A stretch of 64,000 nt of DNA, taken from NCBI RefSeq assembly GCF_017104565.1, contig NZ_JAAGPD010000022.1, positions 1-64,000 on the forward strand, read 5' to 3'. Source of the DNA: Paraburkholderia sp. Tr-20389. Its GTDB lineage: Bacteria > Pseudomonadota > Gammaproteobacteria > Burkholderiales > Burkholderiaceae. The first letter of the stretch is position 1. Each line of letters starts with the position of its first letter. Position numbers and translations under genes: made by a program. This document shows, piece by piece, positions 37,153 to 46,155 of the stretch. The notes below the pieces were generated by a model. That model was not told where the DNA came from. It searched no databases and worked only from the letters and a program-made list of their open reading frames with translations.

Positions 37153-37209
37153 GGCGACTTGGCGGGCGGCGTGGCGTAAAATACGCGCTTTCCCAAACTT
37201 CTCGCCAAC

Positions 37210-38346
37210 ATGACCCTCGCCTCCACCCTTGAAATCATCGCCGAGCTCAAAGCTGGCCGGATGGTGATTCTTGTCGACGAAGAAGACCGCGAAAACGAGG
37301 GTGACCTCGTCATCGCAGCGGAATTCATCACGCCGGAAGCGATCAACTTCATGGCGCGCTACGGCCGTGGTCTGATCTGCCTGACGCTCACGCAGGAACG
37401 CTGCCGGACGCTCAATCTGCCGCTGATGACGCACCGCAACGGCACGCAGTACGGCACGGCGTTCACGGTCAGCATCGAAGCAGCCGAAGGCGTCACCACG
37501 GGCATTTCGGCGGCGGACCGCGCGCATACCATCGCCACGGCGGTCGCGGCCAACGCGCGCGCCGAGGACATCGTCCAGCCGGGCCACGTGTTTCCGATCA
37601 TGGCGCAGCCGGGCGGCGTGCTGGTGCGAGCCGGCCACACGGAAGCCGGTTGCGATTTCACGGCCCTCGCGGGCCTGACACCCGCTGCCGTGATCTGCGA
37701 AATCATCAAGGACGACGGCACGATGGCGCGTCTGCCCGACCTGCTGACGTTCGCCGAGGAACACGGCCTGAAGATCGGCACGATCGCCGACCTGATCCAC
37801 TACCGCAGCCGCACGGAATCGATCGTCGAGCGCGTGTGCGAACGTACGATGCAGACCGTGCACGGTCCGTTCCGCGCCGTCATGTATCTCGACCAGCCGA
37901 GCGGCCAGCCACACATGGCGCTGGTGCGCGGCACGCCGACACCGGATCGCGAAACGATGGTGCGCGTGCATGAGCCGCTGTCGGTGCTGGATCTGCTGGA
38001 AGTCGGCACGTCCACGCACTCGTGGACGCTCGACGCCGCGATGAAAGAAATTGCCGCACGCGATCACGGCGTGATCGTGCTGCTGAACTGCGGCGACTCG
38101 AAGGAACACATGATCGACGTGTTCAAGGCATTCGACGAAAAGAGCCGGGCCGAGGTGCTCAAGCGCCGCCCGGTGGACTTCAAGACGTATGGCATCGGCG
38201 CGCAGATTCTGCGCGAACTCGGCGTCGGCAAGATGCAGGTGCTGTCGAACCCGCGCAAGCTGGGCAGCATGTCCGGCTATGGGCTCGAAGTGACCGGCTT
38301 CGTGCCGATGCCAGGCAGCGCGGCCGAGAAGCCGCAGAACTGCTGA
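37210..38346 (+). CDS. ribBA: 3,4-dihydroxy-2-butanone-4-phosphate synthase with degenerate GTP cyclohydrolase II domain
   Basis: A 378-residue protein. The N-terminal domain (1-205) is an intact DHBP synthase: VDEEDRENEGDLVIAAEFIT, RYGRGLICLTLTQERCRTL, DRAHTIATAV, RAGHTEAGCDFTALAG. The C-terminal part is homologous to RibA but lacks its zinc ligands: where RibA has SECLTGD and RCDCG this protein has HEPLSVLDLL and THSWTLD. Cyclohydrolase activity is therefore unlikely (inference), as known for RibBX-type hybrids. A separate ribA should exist elsewhere in the genome. Confidence 0.92.
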   Translation: MTLASTLEIIAELKAGRMVILVDEEDRENEGDLVIAAEFITPEAINFMARYGRGLICLTLTQERCRTLNLPLMTHRNGTQYGTAFTVSIEAAEGVTTGISAADRAHTIATAVAANARAEDIVQPGHVFPIMAQPGGVLVRAGHTEAGCDFTALAGLTPAAVICEIIKDDGTMARLPDLLTFAEEHGLKIGTIADLIHYRSRTESIVERVCERTMQTVHGPFRAVMYLDQPSGQPHMALVRGTPTPDRETMVRVHEPLSVLDLLEVGTSTHSWTLDAAMKEIAARDHGVIVLLNCGDSKEHMIDVFKAFDEKSRAEVLKRRPVDFKTYGIGAQILRELGVGKMQVLSNPRKLGSMSGYGLEVTGFVPMPGSAAEKPQNC

Positions 38347-38435
38347 ACGCATCAACTGCTTTCACGACCAGTTTTTGCTCAGTTGTCGCTTAGTTTCTGC
38401 TTGTCTGCGCTCAACCAACACTCTACGGATCTCAT

Positions 38436-38954
38436 ATGGAAATCGGACAATACCAACCGAATCTCGACGGCGACGGCCTGCGCATCGGCATCGTCCAATC
38501 GCGCTTTAACGAACCTGTTTGCAATGGCCTCGCGGACGCCTGCATCGAAGAACTCGAACGCCTCGGCGTGACGGGCGAAGACGTGCTGCTCGTCACCGTG
38601 CCGGGCGCGCTGGAAATCCCCCTCGCGCTGCAAAAGCTCGCCGAAAGCGGTCAGTTCGACGCGCTGATCGCGCTCGGCGCGGTCATTCGCGGCGAGACGT
38701 ATCACTTCGAACTCGTGTCGAACGAAAGCGGCTCGGGCATCTCGCGCATCGCGCTCGACTTCGGCATTCCCGTCGCGAATGCCGTGTTGACCACGGAAAA
38801 CGACGAGCAGGCCGTCGCACGCATGACCGAGAAGGGTCGTGATGCGGCCCGCACGGCCGTCGAAATGGCGAACCTCGCCGTCGCGCTGGAACAGCTGGAC
38901 GGCGACGAGGACGACGAAGGCGAAGACGAGGACGAAGAAGAGGAACGGGCATGA
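38436..38954 (+). CDS. ribH: 6,7-dimethyl-8-ribityllumazine synthase with acidic C-terminal tail
   Basis: A 172-residue enzyme condensing the RibD and RibB products to lumazine. Family motifs: [77 protein letters not shown]. After the fold's last helix (VALEQLDG, about 155) there is an extra, almost wholly acidic tail of 18 residues ([16 protein letters not shown]). The gene overlaps nusB by four bases (ATGA), a translational coupling. Confidence 0.95.
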   Translation: MEIGQYQPNLDGDGLRIGIVQSRFNEPVCNGLADACIEELERLGVTGEDVLLVTVPGALEIPLALQKLAESGQFDALIALGAVIRGETYHFELVSNESGSGISRIALDFGIPVANAVLTTENDEQAVARMTEKGRDAARTAVEMANLAVALEQLDGDEDDEGEDEDEEEERA

Positions 38955-39388
38955 AGAGCGCACGCCGACGCTCCCGCGAACTGGCCACGCAGGGGCTTTA
39001 TCAGTGGCTGCTGTCGGGTTCGCCGGCAGGTGAGATCGACGCGCAGTTGCGTGGCGCCCAAGGTTACGACAAGGCCGACCACGAACATCTGGACGCCATC
39101 CTGCACGGCGTGATCCGCGATTCGGAGGCACTGTCCACCGATCTCACGCCTTGCCTCGACCGCCCCATCGAGCAGTTGTCGCCCGTCGAGCGCGCGGTGC
39201 TGCTGGTGGCCGCGTACGAGCTGAAGAATCACGTCGACATTCCGTATCGAGTCGTGATCAACGAGGCGGTCGAACTGGCGAAGACCTTCGGCGGCGCGGA
39301 CGGCTACAAGTACGTGAACGGCGTGCTGGACAAGCTGTCGGCGAAGCTGCGCGTCGACGAGACGCAGGCCGCGGCCCGCAAGCAGTAA
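38951..39388 (+). CDS. nusB: Transcription antitermination factor NusB
   Basis: A 145-residue all-helical protein that pairs with NusE (S10) on boxA RNA to prevent termination in rRNA operons. Conserved parts: [58 protein letters not shown] and the C-terminal [15 protein letters not shown]. Its position after ribH is conserved across proteobacteria. Confidence 0.97.
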   Translation: MKSARRRSRELATQGLYQWLLSGSPAGEIDAQLRGAQGYDKADHEHLDAILHGVIRDSEALSTDLTPCLDRPIEQLSPVERAVLLVAAYELKNHVDIPYRVVINEAVELAKTFGGADGYKYVNGVLDKLSAKLRVDETQAAARKQ

Positions 39389-39513
39389 GCGTTCTCGACG
39401 AGCGTAGGCGCCTTCAACTGTTGGCGATGCAGGCGGGTCCGGCGTTACGCTGGCCCGCCTTTGTTGTTTGCGCGGCGATGACCGCGCGTTTTGCATTGAA
39501 CTGGATTGATCGA

Positions 39514-40707
39514 ATGAACAGCGTGACCGAACCCCTCGTGAAACTCGCCGCCCGCGTCGACGCCATCCAGCCGTTCTACGTAATGGAACTGGCGAAGGAA
39601 GCGGCGCTGCTGGAGCGCGCCGGGCGCGACATCATCCACATGGGAATCGGCGAACCCGACTTCACCGCGCCCGAACCCGTCATCGAGGCGGCGACGCGCG
39701 CGCTGCGCAGCGGCGTCACGCAGTACACGAGCGCGCTCGGTATTCACCCGCTGCGCGAGGCAATCGCCGGGCACTACAAACACGCGTACGGCCTCGATAT
39801 CGACCCGGCGCGCATCGTCGTGACGGCGGGTGCGTCGGCGGCGCTGCTGCTGGCTTGCGCGGCACTCGTCGATCGCGACGACGAAGTGCTGATGCCCGAC
39901 CCCAGCTATCCGTGCAACCGTCATTTCGTCGCTGCCGCCGAAGGCAAACCCGTGCTGGTCCCAAGCGGCCCGGCCGAGCGCTTCCAGCTGACGGCGAGCG
40001 ACGTCGAGCGTCTGTGGAACGCGAACACGCGCGGCGTGCTGCTCGCTTCGCCGTCCAATCCGACGGGCACGTCGATCGAGCCGGCCGAACTCAAGCGCAT
40101 CGTCGAAGCGGTCCGTGCGCGCGGGGGCTTCACGATCGTCGACGAAATCTACCAGGGTCTGAGCTATGACGCGCCGCCCGTGTCCGCGCTGTCGTTCGGC
40201 GAGGATGTGGTCACCGTCAACAGCTTTTCGAAGTACTTCAACATGACGGGCTGGCGTCTGGGCTGGCTCGTGGTGCCGCCCGCCCTCGTCGGCGCGTTCG
40301 AAAAGCTCGCGCAGAACCTGTTCATCTGCGCGTCGGCGCTCGCGCAGCATGCGGCGCTCGCCTGCTTCGAGCCGGATACCCTGTCGATCTACGAAGGCCG
40401 CCGGCTCGAATTCAAGCGCCGCCGCGATTTCATTGCGCCCGCGCTCGAATCGCTCGGCTTCTCGGTGCCCGTCATGCCGGACGGCGCGTTCTACGTCTAT
40501 GCGGACTGCCGCAGCGTCGCGCATCCGGCCGCCGGCGACAGTGCCGCGCTGACCCGGGCGATGCTGCACGATGCGGGCGTCGTGCTCGTGCCGGGCATGG
40601 ATTTCGGTTCGTATCAGCCGCGCGAGTACATTCGCCTCTCGTATGCGACGGCTTATTCGAAGCTGGAAGAGGCCGTCGAGCGCCTGCGCAAGCTGTTCGG
40701 CGGCTGA
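39514..40707 (+). CDS. PLP-dependent class I aminotransferase (aspartate/alanine type)
   Basis: A 397-residue fold-type I aminotransferase. IHMGIGEPDFTAPEPVIEAA marks the N-terminal substrate region, ASPSNPTGTSIEPAEL contains the conserved Asn, IVDEIYQGLSYD the PLP-binding Asp/Tyr, and NSFSKYFNMTGWRLGWLV the PLP lysine; the substrate carboxylate Arg is near YIRLSYA. Substrate could be aspartate, alanine or valine-pyruvate type; sequence does not decide. The ATG at 39514 was chosen because the family N terminus starts there. A strong bidirectional terminator follows. Confidence 0.92.
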   Translation: MNSVTEPLVKLAARVDAIQPFYVMELAKEAALLERAGRDIIHMGIGEPDFTAPEPVIEAATRALRSGVTQYTSALGIHPLREAIAGHYKHAYGLDIDPARIVVTAGASAALLLACAALVDRDDEVLMPDPSYPCNRHFVAAAEGKPVLVPSGPAERFQLTASDVERLWNANTRGVLLASPSNPTGTSIEPAELKRIVEAVRARGGFTIVDEIYQGLSYDAPPVSALSFGEDVVTVNSFSKYFNMTGWRLGWLVVPPALVGAFEKLAQNLFICASALAQHAALACFEPDTLSIYEGRRLEFKRRRDFIAPALESLGFSVPVMPDGAFYVYADCRSVAHPAAGDSAALTRAMLHDAGVVLVPGMDFGSYQPREYIRLSYATAYSKLEEAVERLRKLFGG

Positions 40708-40717
40708 GCGCAACCGG

Positions 40718-40765
40718 CCGACCAATGAAAAAGGGCACCGCGAGGTGCCCTTTTTCATTGGTCGG
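40718..40765. terminator. Perfect bidirectional terminator
   Basis: Twenty-two base-pair arms (core aagggcacc / ggtgccctt) with loop gcga; A and T tracts on both sides make it work in both directions. It separates the converging aminotransferase and transglycosylase genes. Confidence 0.93.
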
Positions 40766-40788
40766 AACAGCGAAGCCCGAATCCGCGT

Positions 40789-42003
40789 TCAGGCGCCCAG
40801 TTCAGGCTGCTGCGTCGGATGCTTTGCCGCGTTCGCGCTCGCGTCGTCCTGCTCCACACCCTTCACCGGCGTCGCCGCCGTCAGCGGATGCCCTTCCAGG
40901 GTCACCTGGACGCGCTTGTTCGCGCCATTCGAGGCCGCGGTGGACGTCGGCGTCGAAGCCTGCACCGTCGCCGGCGCCTGCGGAGAGTTGATCGGCACCT
41001 TTCGGCCACGCGCCACGTCACGCAGACGCGTGCGCTCGGCCATCACCTTCGCGCCGTAGCCGCCATCGTCCGGCGAGGTCGAACCGACGTACAGGCGCAG
41101 GCCACCCGGCAGCGAACCGCCGCGCGCGATGCAATCCTTCAGTACGATCGCGCCGACCTTGATGTTCGCCAGCGGCTCGAGCGCTGCGCTCTGACCGCCG
41201 AAGTAGCGGAATTTGTCCGAATGCACCGTCGACATGACCTGCATCAGGCCTTTCGCGCCGACGCCGCTTTCCGCGTACGGGTTGAAGCCCGACTCGATCG
41301 CCATCACGGCGAGCAGCAGCAGCGGGTCGAGGCCAACTTCACGGCCTGTGTCGAAAGCGGCTTTCACAAGCTCGCTGACGGGCTCCTGGGCAACGCGATA
41401 GCGCCGCGCGATAAAGGTGGCAACCAGATCCTGCTCGCGGGTGGAGACCAGCACGCGGTCATCGCGTGCATCGGGCGACACGCGTTGCGACGGGATCATC
41501 GACGCGATCGTGCCGACGCTCGGCAGCGTACGCGGATCAAGGCCGTTGAGGGCTGCGGAGGAAAGGCCCGTGCTGACGCCCGCGCCTGACGGAGCCGTGA
41601 AGCTGCTGTTGTCGCTGGCGACGTTGTAGCCGGCGTCAGCGGCGGCCGCCGCGGTGTTGGGCGTGTCGGCCGGTTTCGAAGAGCTGGAAGAGCCAGACGT
41701 GCTCGACAGCGTATCGTCCTGCGGCGCCGGGTTGCTGCGCTGTTGAGGCGCGAACGACGGCAGCGGATTGCCCTGCAGCAGACGTGCGGGACCAGCCTGC
41801 ACGGCGGCCGAAATGAAGGGCATCAGCCGCGTTGCCAGCGTCAGGCGCCAGCCGGGCATCAGCCAAAGCGTGAGCGCGAACAGGACAGCAGCTCCGCCGA
41901 CCATGCTGAAAAGATGATGACTCAAACGCGTCCCTTGACGCAGCGCGCCGCGCATGACCTGCGCGAGCCGCTCGTTGGGACGCCACGATAACCAGGCGTT
42001 CAT
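40789..42003 (-). CDS. Membrane-anchored lytic transglycosylase (SLT domain)
   Basis: A 404-residue protein. A cytoplasmic start is followed by one membrane segment at about 35-55 (FSMVGGAAVLFALTLWLMPG), then a long Ser/Ala/Pro linker. The catalytic SLT domain lies around 225-330: LAVMAIESGFNPYAESGVGA holds the catalytic Glu (IES), and KGLMQVMSTVH the second motif. It should cleave peptidoglycan from the periplasmic side while anchored in the inner membrane. The C-terminal 60 residues are low complexity. The ATG at 42003 has GGGAGATCTGA upstream. Confidence 0.9.
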   Translation of the reverse strand: MNAWLSWRPNERLAQVMRGALRQGTRLSHHLFSMVGGAAVLFALTLWLMPGWRLTLATRLMPFISAAVQAGPARLLQGNPLPSFAPQQRSNPAPQDDTLSSTSGSSSSSKPADTPNTAAAAADAGYNVASDNSSFTAPSGAGVSTGLSSAALNGLDPRTLPSVGTIASMIPSQRVSPDARDDRVLVSTREQDLVATFIARRYRVAQEPVSELVKAAFDTGREVGLDPLLLLAVMAIESGFNPYAESGVGAKGLMQVMSTVHSDKFRYFGGQSAALEPLANIKVGAIVLKDCIARGGSLPGGLRLYVGSTSPDDGGYGAKVMAERTRLRDVARGRKVPINSPQAPATVQASTPTSTAASNGANKRVQVTLEGHPLTAATPVKGVEQDDASANAAKHPTQQPELGA

Positions 42004-42596
42004 TCAGATCTCCCATGTTGCTGGCTCCGCGAACACCGTAAAAACGAACGGTTGGACTGCTGGTTCGCAAAAGCCAAGACGACGCGCGCTCTGGTTAAGG
42101 CGCTAACGACGTCGGGAAAACGGCAAAAAGTACCGTTGAGGAGCCAAAATCTCGAAAAGGGCCGCCTGCATGCCGAAAAGCACGCATTCGGTGGCTCCCA
42201 CGCGAAAAACCAGCGTCGAAGTGCGCTGGTGAAGACTACATATGACCGTCAATACCGTGCAGGGGCGGTAAGAGCGACGCGTTGCGTCTGAAGGACCGGG
42301 GGACGGTGGTAAAAACTATCAAATCCCTGCAACCGATGTGACCGGATTTTATCAGGGTTTTATAGATCGTCAACACTATAAACTGTCAAAACCATAACCA
42401 ATTGTAATAATGAACAGTGTTCAGGAGCGCCAGGCGCCCTGCATACGGGCGTTCCAGCCGATTGGCATTTTCCGTATTCAACGTGCGCTTCCTAACGCAG
42501 GTAAAATCGACAATCCATTCGGCGCGGTCGTTCGTCATCAGTTGGTCACCGCGCCGCCTGCATTCCTAGCTCCTGCATCGCAGCCAGAACAGACCG
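42004..42596. other. 593-bp intergenic region between the transglycosylase and ubiD genes
   Basis: No coding sequence is supported. Around 42310-42420 the sequence becomes markedly AT-rich (for example tttataga and ctataaactgtc), likely promoter DNA for one or both divergent genes. No riboswitch or repeat was recognised. Confidence 0.5.
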
Positions 42597-44174
42597 ATGA
42601 AATACAAAGACCTGCGTGACTTCGCGAGCCGCCTCGAATCGCTCGGTGAGTTGCGCCGCATCCCGCAACCGGTGTCGCCTGTCCTGGAAATGACGGAACT
42701 GTGCGACCGTGTGCTGCGCGCAGCCGGCCCGGCGCTGCTGTTCGAGTCGAAAGAAACACACGCGTTCCCGGTGCTCGGCAATCTGTTCGGCACGCCGCGG
42801 CGGGTCGCGCTCGGTATGGGCATCGATACGGCTACGCCAGGCGACGCCGGAGGCGATCAGGCCGCGCTCGAGTCGCTGCGCGACGTCGGGCGTCTGCTGT
42901 CCGCGCTGAAGGAGCCGGAGCCGCCCAAGGGCCTCAAAGACGCGGGCAAGCTGCTGTCGCTGGCGAAGGCGGTCTGGGACATGGCGCCGAAGACGGTGAG
43001 CGCCCCGCCCTGCCAGGAAATCGTCTGGGAAGGCAACGACGTCGATCTCGCAAAGCTGCCCATCCAGACCTGCTGGCCCGGCGACGCTGGTCCGCTGATC
43101 ACCTGGGGCCTCACGGTCACGCGTGGGCCGAACAAGACGCGGCAGAATCTGGGTATCTACCGGCAGCAGGTGATTGGACGCAACAAGGTCATCATGCGCT
43201 GGCTCGCGCATCGCGGCGGCGCGCTCGACTTCCGCGAGTTCGCGTTGAAGAACCCGGGCAAACCGTATCCCGTCGCAGTCGTTCTGGGCGCCGATCCGGC
43301 AACAATCCTCGGCGCCGTGACGCCCGTGCCCGACACGCTGTCCGAATACCAGTTCGCGGGCCTGCTGCGCGGCGGCCGCACGGAGCTCGCGAAGTGCATC
43401 ACGCCGGGCGTCGACACGCTGCAGGTGCCCGCGCGCGCGGAGATCGTGCTGGAAGGCTTCATTTACCCGCAGGAAGGCACGTTGGCGCCCGCGCCCGAAG
43501 GTGCGCCGCCGCGTCCGTCGAAAGGCGCGAGCGCAGCCTATGAGCACGCGCTCGAAGGTCCGTACGGCGACCACACCGGCTACTACAACGAGCAGGAATG
43601 GTTTCCCGTGTTCACGATCGAGCGCATCACGATGCGCCGCGACGCGATCTATCACTCCACCTACACGGGCAAACCGCCCGACGAGCCGGCCGTGCTGGGC
43701 GTCGCGCTGAATGAGGTATTCGTGCCGCTGCTGCAGAAGCAGTTCACCGAAATCACCGACTTTTATCTGCCGCCCGAAGGCTGCAGTTACCGGATGGCCA
43801 TCGTGCAGATGAAGAAGAGCTATCCCGGCCATGCGAAGCGCGTCATGTTCGGCGTGTGGAGCTTTCTGCGGCAGTTCATGTACACGAAGTTCATCGTCGT
43901 GGTCGACGAAGACGTGAACATCCGCGACTGGAAGGAAGTGATCTGGGCGATCACGACGCGTATCGACCCGTCGCGCGACACCGTGCTGGTCGATCGCACG
44001 CCCATCGACTATCTGGATTTTGCGTCGCCCGTTGCCGGACTCGGTTCGAAGATGGGACTCGACGCAACCAACAAATGGCCCGGCGAAACCGACCGCGAAT
44101 GGGGCCGGCCGATCGTGATGGATGACGCCGTCAAGGCACGCATCGACGGTCTGTGGAACGAACTCGGCCTGTAA
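42597..44174 (+). CDS. ubiD: 4-hydroxy-3-polyprenylbenzoate decarboxylase
   Basis: A 525-residue prenylated-FMN-dependent decarboxylase of ubiquinone synthesis. It starts [20 protein letters not shown] and shows [20 protein letters not shown], the metal/prFMN-binding [14 protein letters not shown] and the active-site EFSLxE-like region within [38 protein letters not shown] is conserved near the C terminus. A LysE-type gene begins 71 bp downstream. Confidence 0.95.
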   Translation: MKYKDLRDFASRLESLGELRRIPQPVSPVLEMTELCDRVLRAAGPALLFESKETHAFPVLGNLFGTPRRVALGMGIDTATPGDAGGDQAALESLRDVGRLLSALKEPEPPKGLKDAGKLLSLAKAVWDMAPKTVSAPPCQEIVWEGNDVDLAKLPIQTCWPGDAGPLITWGLTVTRGPNKTRQNLGIYRQQVIGRNKVIMRWLAHRGGALDFREFALKNPGKPYPVAVVLGADPATILGAVTPVPDTLSEYQFAGLLRGGRTELAKCITPGVDTLQVPARAEIVLEGFIYPQEGTLAPAPEGAPPRPSKGASAAYEHALEGPYGDHTGYYNEQEWFPVFTIERITMRRDAIYHSTYTGKPPDEPAVLGVALNEVFVPLLQKQFTEITDFYLPPEGCSYRMAIVQMKKSYPGHAKRVMFGVWSFLRQFMYTKFIVVVDEDVNIRDWKEVIWAITTRIDPSRDTVLVDRTPIDYLDFASPVAGLGSKMGLDATNKWPGETDREWGRPIVMDDAVKARIDGLWNELGL

Positions 44175-44245
44175 GCCGAGGCGGGGTTGCAGGCGACGCA
44201 ACCGCCGCCCTCTCAACAATAACAATCATCAAAGCGGTCGAACGG

Positions 44246-44926
44246 ATGCATAGCTTGTCGATGTTGTCGGACGGTTTTTTTCTCTCGCTGTCGTTGTGCC
44301 TCGATATCGGCCTCGTCAACGTCGCGATCATTTCGCTGACGTTGTCGCACGGCTTCAAGCCCGGCTTCTGGCTCGGCCTCGGTTCCTGTTTCGGCGATCT
44401 GATTTACGCGGCGCTCGCGCTCGCGGGCATGGCCGCGCTGCTGCAGTTCGAGTCGGTGCGCTGGGTCGTGTGGATCGGCGGCGCGGCAATTCTGCTTTTT
44501 TTGACATGGAAGATGGCGCGCGAGGCGCTGTTTCCGGCATCGGCGCCACCCGTCGAAGGCGAAGCCGACGCGTCGACGCCGCATCTCGATCCGAAGCGCG
44601 GCTTCCTGCGCGGCGTACTGCTCGCGATCTCTTCACCTAGCGCCATCCTGTGGTTCGCGGCCGTCGGCGGCGCGCTGATCGCCAAGGCAGGCGCGACGTC
44701 GGCGACGACGGCGCCCGTGTTTCTAGGCGGCTTCTTCCTCGGTGGGCTGTGCTGGACGCTCTTCATCTGCGGACTGGCGAGCCACGGACGCAAGCGTGCG
44801 GGCACTGGACTGCTGCGCATCTGTCACGTGCTGTCGGCGCTGTTGTTCGCTTATTTCTCGTACAGCGTGATCGTCAACGGCTACCACGAACTGATCGTGC
44901 CGACGGCGCACGCTGCGGCTAGCTGA
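44246..44926 (+). CDS. LysE/RhtB-family amino acid exporter
   Basis: A 226-residue inner-membrane protein with about six hydrophobic segments. The N-terminal half (GFFLSLSLCLDIGLVNVAII, LTLSHGFKPGFWLGLGSCFG) has the LysE-type pattern, though the usual PGP motif is replaced by the CLDIGLVN stretch. SPSAILWFAAVGGALIAKAG is the second conserved half. The ATG at 44246 (MHSLSMLSDGFFLSL) is followed at once by the first membrane segment. Substrate unknown. Confidence 0.82.
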   Translation: MHSLSMLSDGFFLSLSLCLDIGLVNVAIISLTLSHGFKPGFWLGLGSCFGDLIYAALALAGMAALLQFESVRWVVWIGGAAILLFLTWKMAREALFPASAPPVEGEADASTPHLDPKRGFLRGVLLAISSPSAILWFAAVGGALIAKAGATSATTAPVFLGGFFLGGLCWTLFICGLASHGRKRAGTGLLRICHVLSALLFAYFSYSVIVNGYHELIVPTAHAAAS

Positions 44927-44960
44927 GCGACGGCGCAGCAGTTTCGTGGCGACACAATGC

Positions 44961-45002
44961 AAACGGCGCAATGCGGCATCGAGCCGGCATTGCGCCGTTT
45001 TT
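44961..45002 (+). terminator. Terminator of the LysE-type gene
   Basis: Fourteen-base arms aaacggcgcaatgc / gcattgcgccgttt followed by further T. It also faces the converging small secreted-protein gene at 45044. Confidence 0.85.
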
Positions 45003-45043
45003 CATTCGACTCGCGCAGCGCCAGGCGCTACGCAGCCGGAAAA

Positions 45044-45334
45044 TCAATAACGATAATACGGGCGGCCGTAATAGCCGTGATGGTAGTAAGGCCGGTGATA
45101 ACCGTAACCATAGTAACCACCGCCGACCACCACAGGCGCGACCACCACGGGCGGCGGCGGTGCGTAGACCACGGGAGGCGGCGCATAGTAAGCGGGCGGC
45201 GGCGCCGCGTAGACGGGATAGGCCGGCGCAACAGGGACACCGATCCCGATACCGACGGACACATGAGCCTGCGCTGCAGTGCTCAGTCCAACCCCGAGTG
45301 CGGCAGCAGCGATAAACGGAACGATCTTCTTCAC
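45044..45334 (-). CDS. Small secreted Pro/Tyr/Gly-rich protein
   Basis: A 96-residue protein with a clear signal peptide (KKIVPFIAAAALGVGLSTAAQA). The mature part is low complexity: VSVGIGIGVPVAPAYPVYAA, then repeated APPPxxYAPPP units and a tail of Gly/Tyr/His/Arg (GYYGYGYHRPYYHHGYYGRP). The start is GTG at 45334 with AGGAGA upstream; a longer frame would bury the signal peptide. Such proteins in Burkholderia have no known function; adhesion or envelope roles are guesses. Confidence 0.75.
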   Translation of the reverse strand: MKKIVPFIAAAALGVGLSTAAQAHVSVGIGIGVPVAPAYPVYAAPPPAYYAPPPVVYAPPPPVVVAPVVVGGGYYGYGYHRPYYHHGYYGRPYYRY

Positions 45335-45726
45335 TTGTATTTCTCCTGGCGGCTCGGCCTTTGTGACCGGTCGCATGACGGACATGCTGTGAGTTCAATG
45401 TATCGAAAAAGTCTGCATGCCGTTGTCTGCATTTGTTGCAAATTGCAATTGCGGGAAAGCGGTTCGTCAGCCAGCGCGATCTCACCATTAGTTAGATGAT
45501 GCAGATGGTGTCGAAAATCAAGGGTTTGCCCGCGCTTCCGACGTGGATCGGGCATCCTGACCGGCCTGGTCGGAAGCGCACGCGGCACGTCGGTAATCTT
45601 TATTTACAAATTCGCCTAATAGCCGTTGCGGACGCGCATCACACCGTCCCGCAAGCGATGCAGGCGCAAACGAAAAACGCCCGGCCGACTGGCCGGGCGT
45701 TTTGCATGATCCGATTCGAATGAGCG
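45335..45726. other. 392-bp intergenic region with a terminator
   Basis: Holds the promoter side of the secreted-protein gene and, at its right end, the terminator 45674-45703. A 75-codon frame at 45496-45723 has no ribosome site or recognisable composition and is not called. Confidence 0.5.
45674..45703 (-). terminator. Terminator of the 53-residue protein gene
   Basis: Arms aaaacgcccggcc / ggccgggcgtttt with loop gact, 24 bp past the stop codon at 45727 on the minus strand. Confidence 0.85.
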
Positions 45727-45888
45727 TCAACCGACTTTCACATACGTGAACTCGCGCGTGACATTGGGTGGCACATAGGCACCGCTAATCTTCACCCGAG
45801 GGGTAAGCCGCTTCTTCTGATCCCACCAGCGACGACGCTGAGAGTGCGTGAGGAACCGCAAGTGCTTTCGGTAAGCAAAGATGCTCAT
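45727..45888 (-). CDS. 53-residue basic hypothetical protein
   Basis: Starts MSIFAYRKHLRFLTHSQRRR and ends REFTYVKVG. The ATG at 45888 has a very good ribosome site (GGGAGG, 6-base spacing) and the gene is followed by its own terminator, so translation is credible although it is short. It is rich in Arg, Lys and aromatic residues (RRRWWDQKKRLTPRVKISGA), suggesting nucleic acid or membrane contact. I recognise no family. Confidence 0.65.
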   Translation of the reverse strand: MSIFAYRKHLRFLTHSQRRRWWDQKKRLTPRVKISGAYVPPNVTREFTYVKVG

Positions 45889-46155
45889 CGTAACCTCCCG
45901 AATCTGACTGCGAGACATAGAAAACCACGGTGACTGCCTATCCACTCCTACGGAAATCCTGAAAGCAGTATTCGCGCCTGCTCGCACGACTACCTGCTGT
46001 CGTGCGCCAGCGAGCGGTCCTGAAAGCATCAGTTGACCGCGAAATACGCGTCGGCGTGCGCCCAAACCACCTGCCGAAGCCGCCAGTTCGCGCCGCCAAT
46101 TTATTGGAGCGCGATACTCCAGCTTCCTTCTTCAGTCCCGTCGGGAGCAGGAACC

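Noticed and set aside
35296-37209. FMN riboswitch in front of the riboflavin genes
   Set aside because: The AGGGGC/GGGGC multi-stem pattern is not present before ribD, ribE or ribBA.
34753-38355. A 1200-codon open frame on the minus strand
   Set aside because: It is antisense to hemL, ribD, ribE and ribBA, which have full family motifs; long antisense frames are a normal result of high GC at third codon positions. The translation is Arg/His/Ala-rich without any domain.
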